Assembly: GCA_021795795.1 (NCBI GenBank)
Contig: JAJYPA010000009.1
Location: 1 to 60,174, forward strand
DNA: 60,174 bases
Reading direction: 5' to 3'
Source of the DNA: Pseudomonadota bacterium
GTDB taxonomy: Bacteria; Pseudomonadota; Gammaproteobacteria; Halothiobacillales; Halothiobacillaceae
Part shown: positions 22,704-30,453 of the stretch, piece by piece
Layout of the letters: every line of letters starts with the position of its first letter
Position numbering within the stretch: the first letter of the stretch is position 1
Notes under the pieces: model-generated
What the model was told of the DNA's origin: nothing
Seen by the model: the letters and a program-made list of their open reading frames with translations, nothing else
Database searches by the model: none
Translations under genes and position numbers: made by a program

Positions 22704-23285
22704 TCACCTCCATAAGCGAATCCATGATCGCTGGTCGATGCGTCCATCCGGACGCACGGGGCTGTGCCCTACGCAATAATAGTAGTGTCCAGAGAAGTCG
22801 CCGACGATGATGCCTTTGTGGGACAGCTTTTCCAGGACATCCAGAAGAATCCCTTCGGGAGGCGCGCCATGATGGCCAATCAGTTGGGAAACCGGCATGC
22901 CGGGCCATTGCCAAAGCCGCCGACAAACCCAAATGCCATAGTCGCCAGCGCAGCCGTAAGCCATGTTGACCACGGCGGTGGGCACCGGCAGAACAAAGCC
23001 CTGGATTTCGTTGCTGAAAACGACTTGGCGCTTCCAGAATTCCAGATGGGTCCGCAGTCGAATCATCCAGCTTTCCGCGTGCAACACGGCACAGCAGTCA
23101 TCAAAGCGCGGTTGCTCGTTTTCGGCGTTGGCATCCAGGCAGAACATCCATTGTATGGACTCCGCCTTTTCCTTCCCGGCGCGGCGCGTCTTCTGTCCAT
23201 CGGAAAAAATATTGTCCACATGGCCGCGTATATACAGAAAGGCGGCAACCCCGGTATCCCCCGCCGTGTCATGAATCTCTTCCAA
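22704..23285 (-). CDS. Unknown protein, probable TTG start
   Basis: The frame is open far upstream inside other genes. The only start with a ribosome site is TTG 23285, 11 bases after GGAGG and just behind the stop of 23306-23782. This gives 193 residues, beginning LEEIHDTAGDTG. The centre carries a Cys pair (FDDCCAV) and the C-terminal part has paired Trp and Cys residues (GIWVCRRLWQW). Function unknown. Confidence 0.6.
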   Translation of the reverse strand: MEEIHDTAGDTGVAAFLYIRGHVDNIFSDGQKTRRAGKEKAESIQWMFCLDANAENEQPRFDDCCAVLHAESWMIRLRTHLEFWKRQVVFSNEIQGFVLPVPTAVVNMAYGCAGDYGIWVCRRLWQWPGMPVSQLIGHHGAPPEGILLDVLEKLSHKGIIVGDFSGHYYYCVGHSPVRPDGRIDQRSWIRLWR

Positions 23286-23305
23286 ATAATAACGTGCCTC
23301 CCGGC

Positions 23306-23782
23306 TTACTCTTCGTCCTGCAGGTCCGGGAAGATTTTTTTGTGAGAAGAAAAGAGATTGATCAGGAATATCTTGTGACTCTCCACGATCACAATCGTCA
23401 TCTTGCTCATCCGCCGAAAGATTAAGACCACCATCGCCGAAAAGACCGGAATCACAAGCGTCCCAAAAAATCCTTTCAACAGATCTCTGGTCGCCGGCAT
23501 CCAAAGCAGTACGAACAGTAGCACCAGCACCAGCATCCCCAGAAACAGACCGTGCGGGCCCATCCCCCAAAGAAGAGGATGGGCTACATGGTGCGAGATC
23601 GCCGGTGCGGTGACCGCGTGCATGGATGCCGCTGGTGTCGCTGCCCCGGACGGGGGTAACGGCGCCGGCTGGGGTGCCGCCGGCGTGAAGTTCGGTGCCG
23701 GGGGTGGCGCGATGCTGGTCTGTGCGGGAGCCTGTATCGGGGCCACCGGTGGCGGTGGCATGGTGTATATGGAGGCGGTCAT
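23306..23782 (-). CDS. Proline-rich membrane protein
   Basis: The 158-residue protein starts at ATG 23782 after AGGAG. The first 60 residues are Pro/Ala-rich, followed by two membrane helices (about 74-94 and 106-121) and a short charged tail ending DLQDEE. A proline-rich extended arm plus membrane anchor is common among conjugation accessory proteins. Encoded directly after the coupling ATPase. Exact role unknown. Confidence 0.72.
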   Translation of the reverse strand: MTASIYTMPPPPVAPIQAPAQTSIAPPPAPNFTPAAPQPAPLPPSGAATPAASMHAVTAPAISHHVAHPLLWGMGPHGLFLGMLVLVLLFVLLWMPATRDLLKGFFGTLVIPVFSAMVVLIFRRMSKMTIVIVESHKIFLINLFSSHKKIFPDLQDEE

Positions 23783-23806
23783 CGGTTTTCTCCTGGGCAG
23801 GTCGCG

Positions 23807-25666
23807 TCACTTTTTGTCCCCCTTTTCCTTCTTGACCGTTTGGGCATTGATGTATTCCTGATCCGCCTTGAGCACCTGGTCCAGGCGTTGATAAATGCCG
23901 TAGTCCCGTGTGTAAGGACGTGGTCGCCGGGGGTTTTCCGGAGCAAAGATGCGGGGTGATCCTGCCCATTTCTTGAACCGGCTGGAAAAGTCGATCATCG
24001 GGACGATCAAATGGTGCCGGGTTTTCCCGGACCAGTAGACCACGCACTCACCTTTGCCGAGCTGCTTTAGGTCATCGGGAGACACCCGATACATCTCCTG
24101 GTGCCGCGCGCCTTCGCTGGTGCCAGTTCCGGCTCCGGCGCTGGCCGTGCCCTCGATGTCGGATGAGGATCCAGAAGCAGAGTCCTGAGAGCTCTCCGTC
24201 AAGGTGCGCAACACCCCGAGTTTCATGCCGATCAGGTCCGCAGCCCATTCGGCGGTTTCCTGGTCACCTTGCTGGAACAGCAGTTTGGTGGCGCAGTTGC
24301 CGGCCAACTTCGGAAACAGGGTTAAGGCGACGGCGTCCAGATTGGCTTTGGTCTGCGGGCTCAGCATCAGGCGCTGGCGCGCGGATCGCGCCTGCTCGAA
24401 CAACCGGTCCCAATTTTCCGAAAGGAACGAGCCGGGTTCGTCACCAAAGAACAATGTGGGCGGATTGGGCCGCAGCCGGACGGGCAATGCCTGGATCCAG
24501 GAAACCGCCGTACGGTAGTCGCCGACGAACATTTTGGCGAAATCCGCCGCCGTTTCTTCCTTGCCCATGGTGGGCAATGGCAGATAGATCACCTTGTTTT
24601 GCATGATGCAGTCGAACAGGTTCACATCGGGCCGCGTCGTATTGGCTACCTTGCCGAAGTTCCCGGAACCCATCAGGCCCATGCGGCCGCCGATGCCGCC
24701 GAACAGCTCCTTGACCTTGTTCACATCAATGATGCTGCCGCCGGAGCCGTTCCGGTTGGCCACCCTGAACCGGTTGATGAAGAGATTGACCACTCGGCCT
24801 TCTTCGGTGCCCCGGATGCCGGGCAGATTGGGCAGTTTTTCCAGTTCCGTTGGGCTGAGCAAAAGAAGGGAAATATCCGCCGGCGTAAAGGCGTATCCGC
24901 CTCGTTGCAACGCGGCGACCAGGGCGGATACGGCCTGCATGCCGGAGTTCCGGTAAAAGTCCGCGCCGGCGCTGTTCTGCGCTTTGGGCACGGCCGACAT
25001 GATTCGCGAGGCGATTTCGTCCGGATCGCCGATCAAGATCGGGTTGTATTTGGCGCTGAATGAAGGGTCTCCCGGGTGGATCACCACGAGATCATCTTCC
25101 CGCCCGCACCACTTCAGCATGTACCATAGGGATTCGATATTGGTGGAGTCGATTTTTCCATCGGCGAAAATGACACCACCGCCCTTCTGGATTTGCTGGA
25201 ACATCATGAGGCTGGCGGCAACCGTTTTGCCGACGCCCGACATTCCGGTGATGAAGACGTGATCGTTCGGTGGATTGGCCGGGTCGTTACCGGGCCGCGC
25301 GTCGCCCAGCGTGGGCAGGTAGTACGGCAATCCGGTGTCGGTCATGTATCCCAGCAGCAGGGCGTCCTCCAGATACCGGTCTTCATGATTTGCCGAGAGA
25401 GCGCCTGGGTGAGATACCAGTTTGTCATTGGTCTGCACCCGTCCCTGCTGGTCCCGTGGCAGATAGGCCCGCGCGGAATGCATCCACCGCTTGTGGAAGC
25501 GTTCCGCCATGTAGAGCCCAGAGAATCCCGCCAGTGCTCCAGTAGCCAGTTTCCAGTCAGCTCCGCCCTGCGTGATGTATGGCCCGCAGGCGGCGATGGC
25601 CGCCGCCAAGGCGCTCAGCGCCAGAGTGTCCTCATGCCCGCCCAGCTTTAGATCTTCCGCACTCAT
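23807..25666 (-). CDS. VirD4/TraD-type coupling ATPase
   Basis: The 619-residue protein has an N-terminal pair of weak membrane segments (about 15-30 and 38-53), then an FtsK/VirD4-like motor. Walker A is GMSGVGKT (141-148) and Walker B is LFFGDEPGS (near 395). Coupling proteins feed DNA and relaxase into a type IV secretion channel at the inner membrane. A Ser/Gly-rich linker (ASGSSSD) precedes the C-terminal domain. It starts four bases inside the stop of the upstream gene. I cannot tell which type IV class it belongs to. Confidence 0.8.
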   Translation of the reverse strand: MSAEDLKLGGHEDTLALSALAAAIAACGPYITQGGADWKLATGALAGFSGLYMAERFHKRWMHSARAYLPRDQQGRVQTNDKLVSHPGALSANHEDRYLEDALLLGYMTDTGLPYYLPTLGDARPGNDPANPPNDHVFITGMSGVGKTVAASLMMFQQIQKGGGVIFADGKIDSTNIESLWYMLKWCGREDDLVVIHPGDPSFSAKYNPILIGDPDEIASRIMSAVPKAQNSAGADFYRNSGMQAVSALVAALQRGGYAFTPADISLLLLSPTELEKLPNLPGIRGTEEGRVVNLFINRFRVANRNGSGGSIIDVNKVKELFGGIGGRMGLMGSGNFGKVANTTRPDVNLFDCIMQNKVIYLPLPTMGKEETAADFAKMFVGDYRTAVSWIQALPVRLRPNPPTLFFGDEPGSFLSENWDRLFEQARSARQRLMLSPQTKANLDAVALTLFPKLAGNCATKLLFQQGDQETAEWAADLIGMKLGVLRTLTESSQDSASGSSSDIEGTASAGAGTGTSEGARHQEMYRVSPDDLKQLGKGECVVYWSGKTRHHLIVPMIDFSSRFKKWAGSPRIFAPENPRRPRPYTRDYGIYQRLDQVLKADQEYINAQTVKKEKGDKK

Positions 25667-25854
25667 GCCGGGGCTTTGACCTCGCGGTTGATCTCGAGTG
25701 TTTCCAGCCCCAGGTGTTCGCGCCGGCTTCGCAGCATTTCGTAGGCGACGTCACTGGCCTTTGCGCTAATCATGCACGCCGCGCGGTCAGCGTTCTGCGC
25801 CAAGGCCACCGCCACCTGAATGGCCACCTGATCGTAAAATTCGGCCTCGCCCAT
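25663..25854 (-). CDS. Small helical protein, first gene of the conjugation operon
   Basis: The 63-residue protein starts at ATG 25854 after AGGAGG and is almost fully helical, starting MGEAEFYDQVAIQ. Its stop overlaps the start of the coupling ATPase, so it is probably translated with it and may be a small partner or regulator. No family recognised. Confidence 0.7.
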   Translation of the reverse strand: MGEAEFYDQVAIQVAVALAQNADRAACMISAKASDVAYEMLRSRREHLGLETLEINREVKAPA

Positions 25855-25901
25855 TTCGTCCTCCTGGGTCGTCCAAAAAAGAGAGCTTCCTCTATAGCTA
25901 A

Positions 25902-25952
25902 TTAATATACTATATTAAGGCCATCTGTCCAACTGGGGATGTGTAGTATATT
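25902..25952. promoter_or_regulatory. Divergent promoters with a 17-bp palindrome
   Basis: On the minus strand TTGGAC (25927-25932), 17 bases, TATATT (25904-25909) serves the conjugation operon. On the plus strand TATATT (25947-25952) touches ATG 25953, with CTGTCC as a weak -35. The minus-strand -10 lies inside the perfect palindrome TTAATATACTATATTAA (25902-25918), a likely operator, and the two -35 boxes overlap, so the promoters probably exclude each other. Confidence 0.65.
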
Positions 25953-27020
25953 ATGAGCGATGAAAGCATGAAGGATACCCTACCACCGAAGAGGAAGAAG
26001 CCCGTGCGCCGTGTTTACCGCTATCGCGCCTATCTGGACCCATCACAAGAACCGGAAGCGCGCGCCGCCGCCATGAAGGTGATGGATATTTATCTCCAAT
26101 CCTGTCAAACCCCCGATGTTCAGGAAGCGCGCAAGTCCGTCAATCAGGATTTGCGTTATCTCTGGACCCCTACCCGGCAAATGGTGGGATCATGGACCAA
26201 GGGAGTCTACCGGCGCAAATCCTACAAAGCCGGCGGTGAGCAGGAAAAGCCCCGCTTTCGCAAGCGCCCATGGCGCAGTGGGATATTGGGCGGCTTCTTT
26301 TTGACGACTCCGAAAGAAATCCCCTGGGAAGAAATTCTGGAACGTGATGAGAAATATCGCGCCCAGGTCAAAATCATCGAAGACGGCCCCCATCCGGTCG
26401 CGGAAATGGTGATGCCTTTATACTCGGACAAGGATAAGCCCCGACTGCGGTTCCGGTTCATCCTGCACCGCCCGATCCCGAAAGAAGGACTGCTGCAGCG
26501 TTGTTATCTGATCTGCACCCCGCGCGTGGTGAATGGAAAAATACTAGGCTACACTTGGTACTTCGGAATATCGGTACGCCTGCCGGACCCTGATCTGCGT
26601 GTGGTCAAGCGTACCGGGATCCTCACTCCGTACTGGAAACTGGAGCCCAACGGCAGTCTGCTGGTGGCAAGCCTGAAGATCGTCCATCAAAACGGCAAGA
26701 CGGAAACCCGCGCTTATCATCTGCCGCCCGGGGCGATTCGCCGTGGTCGGCGCGCTTATGGGCTATCCATTGCTGGGCAGGATAATGTGGTGTATCGCAA
26801 ATTCAACCGCTGGCGGGCGGACATCTACCGGAAAATCGCCGTAGACATTTTTCAACGTGTGGACTTTTTACGCGTTAAGCCTATTCAGACCGGGGTAAAG
26901 GTTCCAGGAACCAACCCCAGGCATCGCCGTTATGCGAGCTTGTCGATACTCTACCAGTTCTTGCGCTATCGCGCGGGAAGGATTGGCGCGGCACTGGAGA
27001 TCGTGAAACCCGATGTCTGA
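25953..27020 (+). CDS. TnpB-like protein without nuclease residues
   Basis: The 355-residue basic protein appears to follow TnpB order. It has VYRYRAYLDPSQ at the start, EKPRFRKRPWRSG where TnpB has its GxPRFK motif, a WYFGISV strand, a helical ADIYRKIAVDIF segment and SILYQFLRYRAGRIGAALEIV like the TnpB helix before the zinc finger. RuvC I lacks its Asp (GILTPYWKLEPNGS), RuvC II keeps only VDFLRVKP, and the protein stops before the zinc finger and RuvC III. It is therefore probably nuclease-dead, like the TldR-type RNA-guided repressors derived from TnpB. The alignment is by eye. Confidence 0.5.
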   Translation: MSDESMKDTLPPKRKKPVRRVYRYRAYLDPSQEPEARAAAMKVMDIYLQSCQTPDVQEARKSVNQDLRYLWTPTRQMVGSWTKGVYRRKSYKAGGEQEKPRFRKRPWRSGILGGFFLTTPKEIPWEEILERDEKYRAQVKIIEDGPHPVAEMVMPLYSDKDKPRLRFRFILHRPIPKEGLLQRCYLICTPRVVNGKILGYTWYFGISVRLPDPDLRVVKRTGILTPYWKLEPNGSLLVASLKIVHQNGKTETRAYHLPPGAIRRGRRAYGLSIAGQDNVVYRKFNRWRADIYRKIAVDIFQRVDFLRVKPIQTGVKVPGTNPRHRRYASLSILYQFLRYRAGRIGAALEIVKPDV

Positions 27021-27228
27021 CTGGCGAAAATGGGTCTCCGTAGGGCAACGCTGGGTATCAAATGCCGCGCCGAGCGGACAGTCGGATCCCTGGTCGGATC
27101 CGGTTCGGATGCCTGTTCCAAAATCCGTCCGCCCTTTGTACATCAGAGGTTGGGAAAGCCTGGGTATCGGACTGGGATTGGGATTGTTCGCCCTGACGTT
27201 GGGCTATCTGGTCCTGTTCGGGTTCTGA
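27013..27228 (+). CDS. Small single-helix membrane protein
   Basis: The 71-residue frame starts eight bases inside the previous gene, with GGAG 13 bases upstream. Residues 50-70 form one membrane helix (GIGLGLGLFALTLGYLV) after a polar Pro/Ser-rich stretch. No homologue recognised. The overlap suggests co-translation with the TnpB-like protein. Confidence 0.55.
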   Translation: MSDWRKWVSVGQRWVSNAAPSGQSDPWSDPVRMPVPKSVRPLYIRGWESLGIGLGLGLFALTLGYLVLFGF

Positions 27229-27235
27229 TCTGCGT

Positions 27236-27397
27236 TTAGCGATCGACGGCAAAGAATCCGATCCCCGCAGTCGCCAAGGAAACAGGGATCAGAAAGGCCA
27301 CCAATGGCCAGCAATCGACATCGAAGGCCAGCATCATGCCGTACAGCATCGCCACAGTGGCGATGCTGCCGACGATGCGTTGTGGAATCGGCGTGAT
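27236..27397 (-). CDS. Two-helix membrane protein, start uncertain
   Basis: The frame after the stop of 27397-27564 encodes two membrane helices (IVGSIATVAMLYGMMLAF and VAFLIPVSLATAGIGFF) and ends AVDR. No ATG, GTG or TTG stands at the right place: ATG 27349 would cut the first helix. I give the longest frame from the upstream stop; the true start may be a rare codon, or translation may re-initiate. Confidence 0.45.
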   Translation of the reverse strand: MTPIPQRIVGSIATVAMLYGMMLAFDVDCWPLVAFLIPVSLATAGIGFFAVDR

Positions 27398-27564
27398 TAG
27401 GGTTTCGCCTTGGCTGCAACGGGCGCCGGATGGCTCGCCGGTGCTTTTGCAGGTGTGAAGTGAGTGGCGGCCAACAACGCCAGGGTGAGCGCGATAAAGG
27501 TAGCAGCCCCGATCAGGGCCAGTCGCTTGGGTGAATCCGTCAACTTGTGAACTTTCCATTCCAT
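27397..27564 (-). CDS. Small single-helix membrane protein
   Basis: ATG 27564 follows AAGGAG. The 55-residue protein has one membrane helix (residues 15-34, LALIGAATFIALTLALLAA) and a Pro/Ala/Lys-rich tail. Part of a small minus-strand group with 27576-27791. Function unknown. Confidence 0.6.
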   Translation of the reverse strand: MEWKVHKLTDSPKRLALIGAATFIALTLALLAATHFTPAKAPASHPAPVAAKAKP

Positions 27565-27575
27565 GATGTATCTCC

Positions 27576-27791
27576 TTATATTAGCATGGACTGGGCGACC
27601 AGTTCGCCCAGATCCGTAGCAATGGCCTGCGCCATTTGGTAATCATCCAAAATGCACCGAAGCCGTTCGATGCTTTCCGGACTGCCGGAGACGAGAATGC
27701 CTTCCGGTCCAGCTTCCGTAGGGAATGCCAGCACCTCTTCCCCGCGACATTCTGCCGCCGCGCGGAATGCATTTCTTCTCGAAACCGTCAT
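27576..27791 (-). CDS. Unknown 71-residue protein
   Basis: Starts at ATG 27791 after GGGAG. It starts MTVSRRNAFRAAAECR and is a mixed alpha-beta soluble protein ending QSMLI. No motif recognised. First gene of the small minus-strand group divergent from 27887. Confidence 0.6.
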   Translation of the reverse strand: MTVSRRNAFRAAAECRGEEVLAFPTEAGPEGILVSGSPESIERLRCILDDYQMAQAIATDLGELVAQSMLI

Positions 27792-27819
27792 TTTTCCCGT
27801 ATCTCCCTAGCAAACTTGC

Positions 27820-27847
27820 TTGACGAGCCAAAGTAAGATAGTATATT
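27820..27847 (+). promoter_or_regulatory. Sigma70-like promoter for 27887
   Basis: TTGACG, 16-base spacer, TATATT preceded by the recurring GATAG; an AAGGAGG site stands before ATG 27887. Confidence 0.7.
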
Positions 27848-27886
27848 TAACACATCGTAGCAAGTAAACACCACAAGGAGGGCAAA

Positions 27887-28411
27887 ATGCCGGAATCTAC
27901 TGTAACCAGGGTCAAGCGTCCCATTGAGGAGCGCATTGCGGAAGTCGAGGGACGTCTTGACGCCCTGGACGCGAAGCGCAAAGCAATGATTATGCGGCGG
28001 GATGATCTCAAGGCTCAAAAAGAAGGGAGAACGGTTATGGGGACCAAGGAAGAACGCCAGGCGTTTGTGCGCGCTTTTGACAAAAACCGTGGCTTCGGCC
28101 TGACCTATGCCCAGGCGCTGGCCGTATTGGACCAGTATTACCGGGAAGAGATCGAGGGTCGCGAAGGGATTCTGGCCTTTATGCCGGGCGAATTAGACGA
28201 TTTCCAGGTGCGCGGGCAGGAAATCCTTGCTCCCTTCCTTCCTCACCGCCAGGAAACCACCGACGAAGGCCGCGCGTTGGCGGACTCCGGTACGCCCTTG
28301 ATCGCCACGGGCGGAAACGAGGCGCCGACGTTTCCGGATGACGATGTTCCGCCCTTTCCTGTCGATCCCGCCGACCCTGGGTTTACGGAAATCCCAGAGG
28401 ACGGGTTTTGA
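27887..28411 (+). CDS. Unknown protein with SSB-tip-like acidic tail
   Basis: The 174-residue protein starts at ATG 27887 after AAGGAGG. Residues 12-46 form a likely coiled coil (RIAEVEGRLDALDAKRK), followed by a helical domain. The last 30 residues are acidic and proline-rich and contain FPDDDVPPF, close to the FPDDDIPF of this element's SSB, and the protein ends EDGF. It could compete for SSB partner proteins. First gene of a run with DksA- and HU-type proteins. Function unknown. Confidence 0.8.
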   Translation: MPESTVTRVKRPIEERIAEVEGRLDALDAKRKAMIMRRDDLKAQKEGRTVMGTKEERQAFVRAFDKNRGFGLTYAQALAVLDQYYREEIEGREGILAFMPGELDDFQVRGQEILAPFLPHRQETTDEGRALADSGTPLIATGGNEAPTFPDDDVPPFPVDPADPGFTEIPEDGF

Positions 28412-28415
28412 CGTC

Positions 28416-28700
28416 ATGGAACCGGAAACCATCGGCGCCCTGATTCACCCGGTTAGCGGAGCAAGAACGCCGGTGTTGGCGCTGTTGAGCGGCGACCAGA
28501 TTCGTGCGCGTGGAAAATGCGTTGATTTTGACACCCATCTTCGAAGTGCGGTTCGTGGTGGGTACACGCTGGAATCCAATGACCATGATCTTTTGGGCGC
28601 ATGGGAAAAGCAGCGTCAAGCCGTAGATGCTGAACATTCCAGGATTCAGCAGGAATTACAGGAATTGGCGGATCTGCATCCGGAAGGATTGAAAAAGTGA
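28416..28700 (+). CDS. Unknown 94-residue protein
   Basis: I start it at ATG 28416, just after the previous stop; GAGG lies rather far upstream. It starts MEPETIGALIHPVSG and has a long C-terminal helix that could form a coiled coil (EKQRQAVDAEHSRIQQEL). Its end overlaps the GTG start of the next gene. No family recognised. Confidence 0.65.
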   Translation: MEPETIGALIHPVSGARTPVLALLSGDQIRARGKCVDFDTHLRSAVRGGYTLESNDHDLLGAWEKQRQAVDAEHSRIQQELQELADLHPEGLKK

Positions 28701-29011
28701 GCGATTTGCCTTCCGACATACTGGATATCGCCGCCGACCTTGCGGAGCGGGAGCGGGCCTGGCGAGTTTCGGTGGCGCGGCAAGCCATGCAGGCCAGCGA
28801 AAAACCAGACGAGGACGTGTCGGGCAACCGATATTGCCTCGACTGTGCCGACGTGATCCCGCCAGAACGAGTTCAGGCAGTACAAGCGGTGCGTTGTGTC
28901 GTGTGCGCCGGCATCCGCGAGAAAAAAGCGGGCATCTGTCGGCAAAGGGGCGGAATCCGCCAATATCTGACCGGGGATGATCCGGTTCAACAAGGAGGTT
29001 GTTATGAGTGA
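28697..29011 (+). CDS. DksA/TraR-type zinc-finger protein
   Basis: The start is GTG 28697, overlapping the previous stop (GTGA). The 104-residue protein has the DksA/TraR finger: YCLDC (47-51) and CVVC (67-70), with IPPERVQAV between, as in the short TraR proteins of plasmids and phages. These bind the secondary channel of RNA polymerase and alter promoter choice, so it may tune host or element transcription. The N-terminal helix is short, closer to TraR than to full DksA. Confidence 0.85.
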   Translation: MSDLPSDILDIAADLAERERAWRVSVARQAMQASEKPDEDVSGNRYCLDCADVIPPERVQAVQAVRCVVCAGIREKKAGICRQRGGIRQYLTGDDPVQQGGCYE

Positions 29012-29279
29012 AGTCAGTGGGAAAAAGGATCTGGCCAAAAGTTTGGTGGACGCGGGCCTGGCGCCAACGGTCCGCAAGGCGGAGGACATCGTGCAGCATC
29101 TGGTGGAATCCATTGTGGAACTGGTATCGGAAGGCCACAAGGTCCGTATTCAACAGTTTGGCACTTTCCAGCAGATACATCGTGCCGCCCGCATGGGACG
29201 CAATCCGCAAACGGGCGCCGAGTTGGAAATACCCGAGCGCAAGGTGCTGACGTTCAAAGCCAGCAAGTCGGCCGCGTAA
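29004..29279 (+). CDS. HU/IHF-family DNA-bending protein
   Basis: Start at ATG 29004 after AAGGAGG; 91 residues. It has the family signature: GHKVRIQQFGTFQ and the arm region RMGRNPQTGAELEIPE, then KVLTFKASK. Such proteins bend DNA and help recombination, replication and transfer. It overlaps the DksA-type gene by eight bases. Whether it works as homodimer or with a host subunit is open. Confidence 0.92.
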   Translation: MSEVSGKKDLAKSLVDAGLAPTVRKAEDIVQHLVESIVELVSEGHKVRIQQFGTFQQIHRAARMGRNPQTGAELEIPERKVLTFKASKSAA

Positions 29280-29319
29280 GGCTCAAGGCCGGGGCAACCC
29301 GGCTCAACAGGGGGCCAGA

Positions 29320-29457
29320 ATGGACAGTGAACTGGAAAAGATGCTGATGGACGAGCACCGCCGGCGCGAGGCGCGCAAACGGCGCTATGCCCTATTTGAA
29401 CGGGTGCAGGCCTCCGGCCTGGTGAGGCAGGAATCATGTACGAAAAACCAAAAATAG
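29320..29457 (+). CDS. Small basic 45-residue protein
   Basis: ATG 29320 follows an AGGGGG site. The protein is highly charged and helical (MLMDEHRRREARKRRY) and may bind nucleic acid. It overlaps the next gene by 22 bases. Confidence 0.5.
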   Translation: MDSELEKMLMDEHRRREARKRRYALFERVQASGLVRQESCTKNQK

Positions 29458-30050
29458 CGGTGGATGTAGACGGAATTTTCACGGATTTCGATGCGCACTG
29501 GCAGCAATGCGCCGAGTGGGTGCTGGGCCGAAGCGTCCCACGGGCCAGTGAAGCGCATAGCTTGCGGGAGCGGTACGGATTAAATCTGCTGGAATATAAC
29601 CAGGTATGGCGGGCATATCACGCGGATGAATGGCATCGCCTTCCGGTGTACCCACATGCGGCAGACCTGATCCGCGCACTAGAAGACCTGGGTGGTGAGG
29701 TATGGGCGGTGACCAGTGTGGATCCCCGACACCAGATAGCGCGGGAGCATTCGCTGATGGGCTTAGTTCAGCCAAGACGAATTGTCTGCGTTGGCGAGAT
29801 GGGCCGGGAATGCGTCACGCCCTTCGCAGCCAAAGCGTCGGTGTTGCGGCGCCTTGGCGCGGTGGCCTTTTTGGATGACCACCCAGCCAATGTCAACGCG
29901 GCCATCGGGGTGACGGATTTGGCCGTCTTGCTGGATCGCGGTTATCAGGGGTTGGAGGCACCGGAATACGGTGCGACGGTCATTGATGACATCATGGATT
30001 TCCCAGTGCTGGTGGGCACCTTTCTGCACCGCACGCGAGGCGCTGCCTGA
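29436..30050 (+). CDS. HAD-superfamily 5'-nucleotidase-like phosphatase
   Basis: The 204-residue protein has the HAD motifs: VDVDGIFTDFD (9-19) with the catalytic Asp pair, VTS (91-93), a Lys-containing segment, and FLDDHPANV for motif IV. Its layout resembles deoxyribonucleotidases of the NT5C type found in phages, so it may remove phosphate from nucleotides and shape the nucleotide pool. Its stop overlaps the next start (TGATG). Confidence 0.82.
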   Translation: MYEKPKIAVDVDGIFTDFDAHWQQCAEWVLGRSVPRASEAHSLRERYGLNLLEYNQVWRAYHADEWHRLPVYPHAADLIRALEDLGGEVWAVTSVDPRHQIAREHSLMGLVQPRRIVCVGEMGRECVTPFAAKASVLRRLGAVAFLDDHPANVNAAIGVTDLAVLLDRGYQGLEAPEYGATVIDDIMDFPVLVGTFLHRTRGAA

Positions 30051-30274
30051 TGCGCACTGTCGGCCAATGGGCAGCGGCCGGGTTGGTCAGACAAACCGGC
30101 GAGCGCTCAATGCTGGAATGGCGGCTGAGGTATTGGCGAAGCCTGCTGGATCCAAAGCTGCGCCAGTTGCCGGACCCGATCTTGCGGAATCAGATGGAAG
30201 AGATACAAGCGGCGCTTCGAGATGCTTTGCATCTGTTGAGCAGCAAAACCGTTAACGAAAGCATGGGAGATTAA
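30050..30274 (+). CDS. Unknown 74-residue protein
   Basis: It shares one base with the HAD stop and so is probably co-translated. It is arginine-rich and helical, starting MRTVGQWAAAGLV. No family recognised. Confidence 0.65.
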   Translation: MRTVGQWAAAGLVRQTGERSMLEWRLRYWRSLLDPKLRQLPDPILRNQMEEIQAALRDALHLLSSKTVNESMGD

Positions 30275-30279
30275 AAACG

Positions 30280-30453
30280 ATGAACTCAGCATCCCTCATT
30301 TTGCGGGCCCGCGCCTATGTGCGCTCAGTTCCTGGATATGCGAAGCGCGGCGATTTGCGGCGCCTGGAACGATTGGCGGATCGGCTGGAAAAGATCCTCA
30401 CCGAACAGCGGAGATTGTCCCACTGCAATGGGCTAATGCGGGCGTCATCATGA
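30280..30453 (+). CDS. Small basic 57-residue protein
   Basis: ATG 30280 stands just behind the previous stop, and its TGA overlaps the methyltransferase ATG (ATGA). The protein is helical and arginine-rich (GDLRRLERLADRLEKIL). It may be a coupler or a small DNA-binding partner. Confidence 0.55.
   Translation: MNSASLILRARAYVRSVPGYAKRGDLRRLERLADRLEKILTEQRRLSHCNGLMRASS

Noticed and set aside
27236..27564. Programmed frameshift joining the two small membrane genes
   Set aside because: The frames could be joined by a -1 shift, but no slippery heptamer stands at the stop codon.
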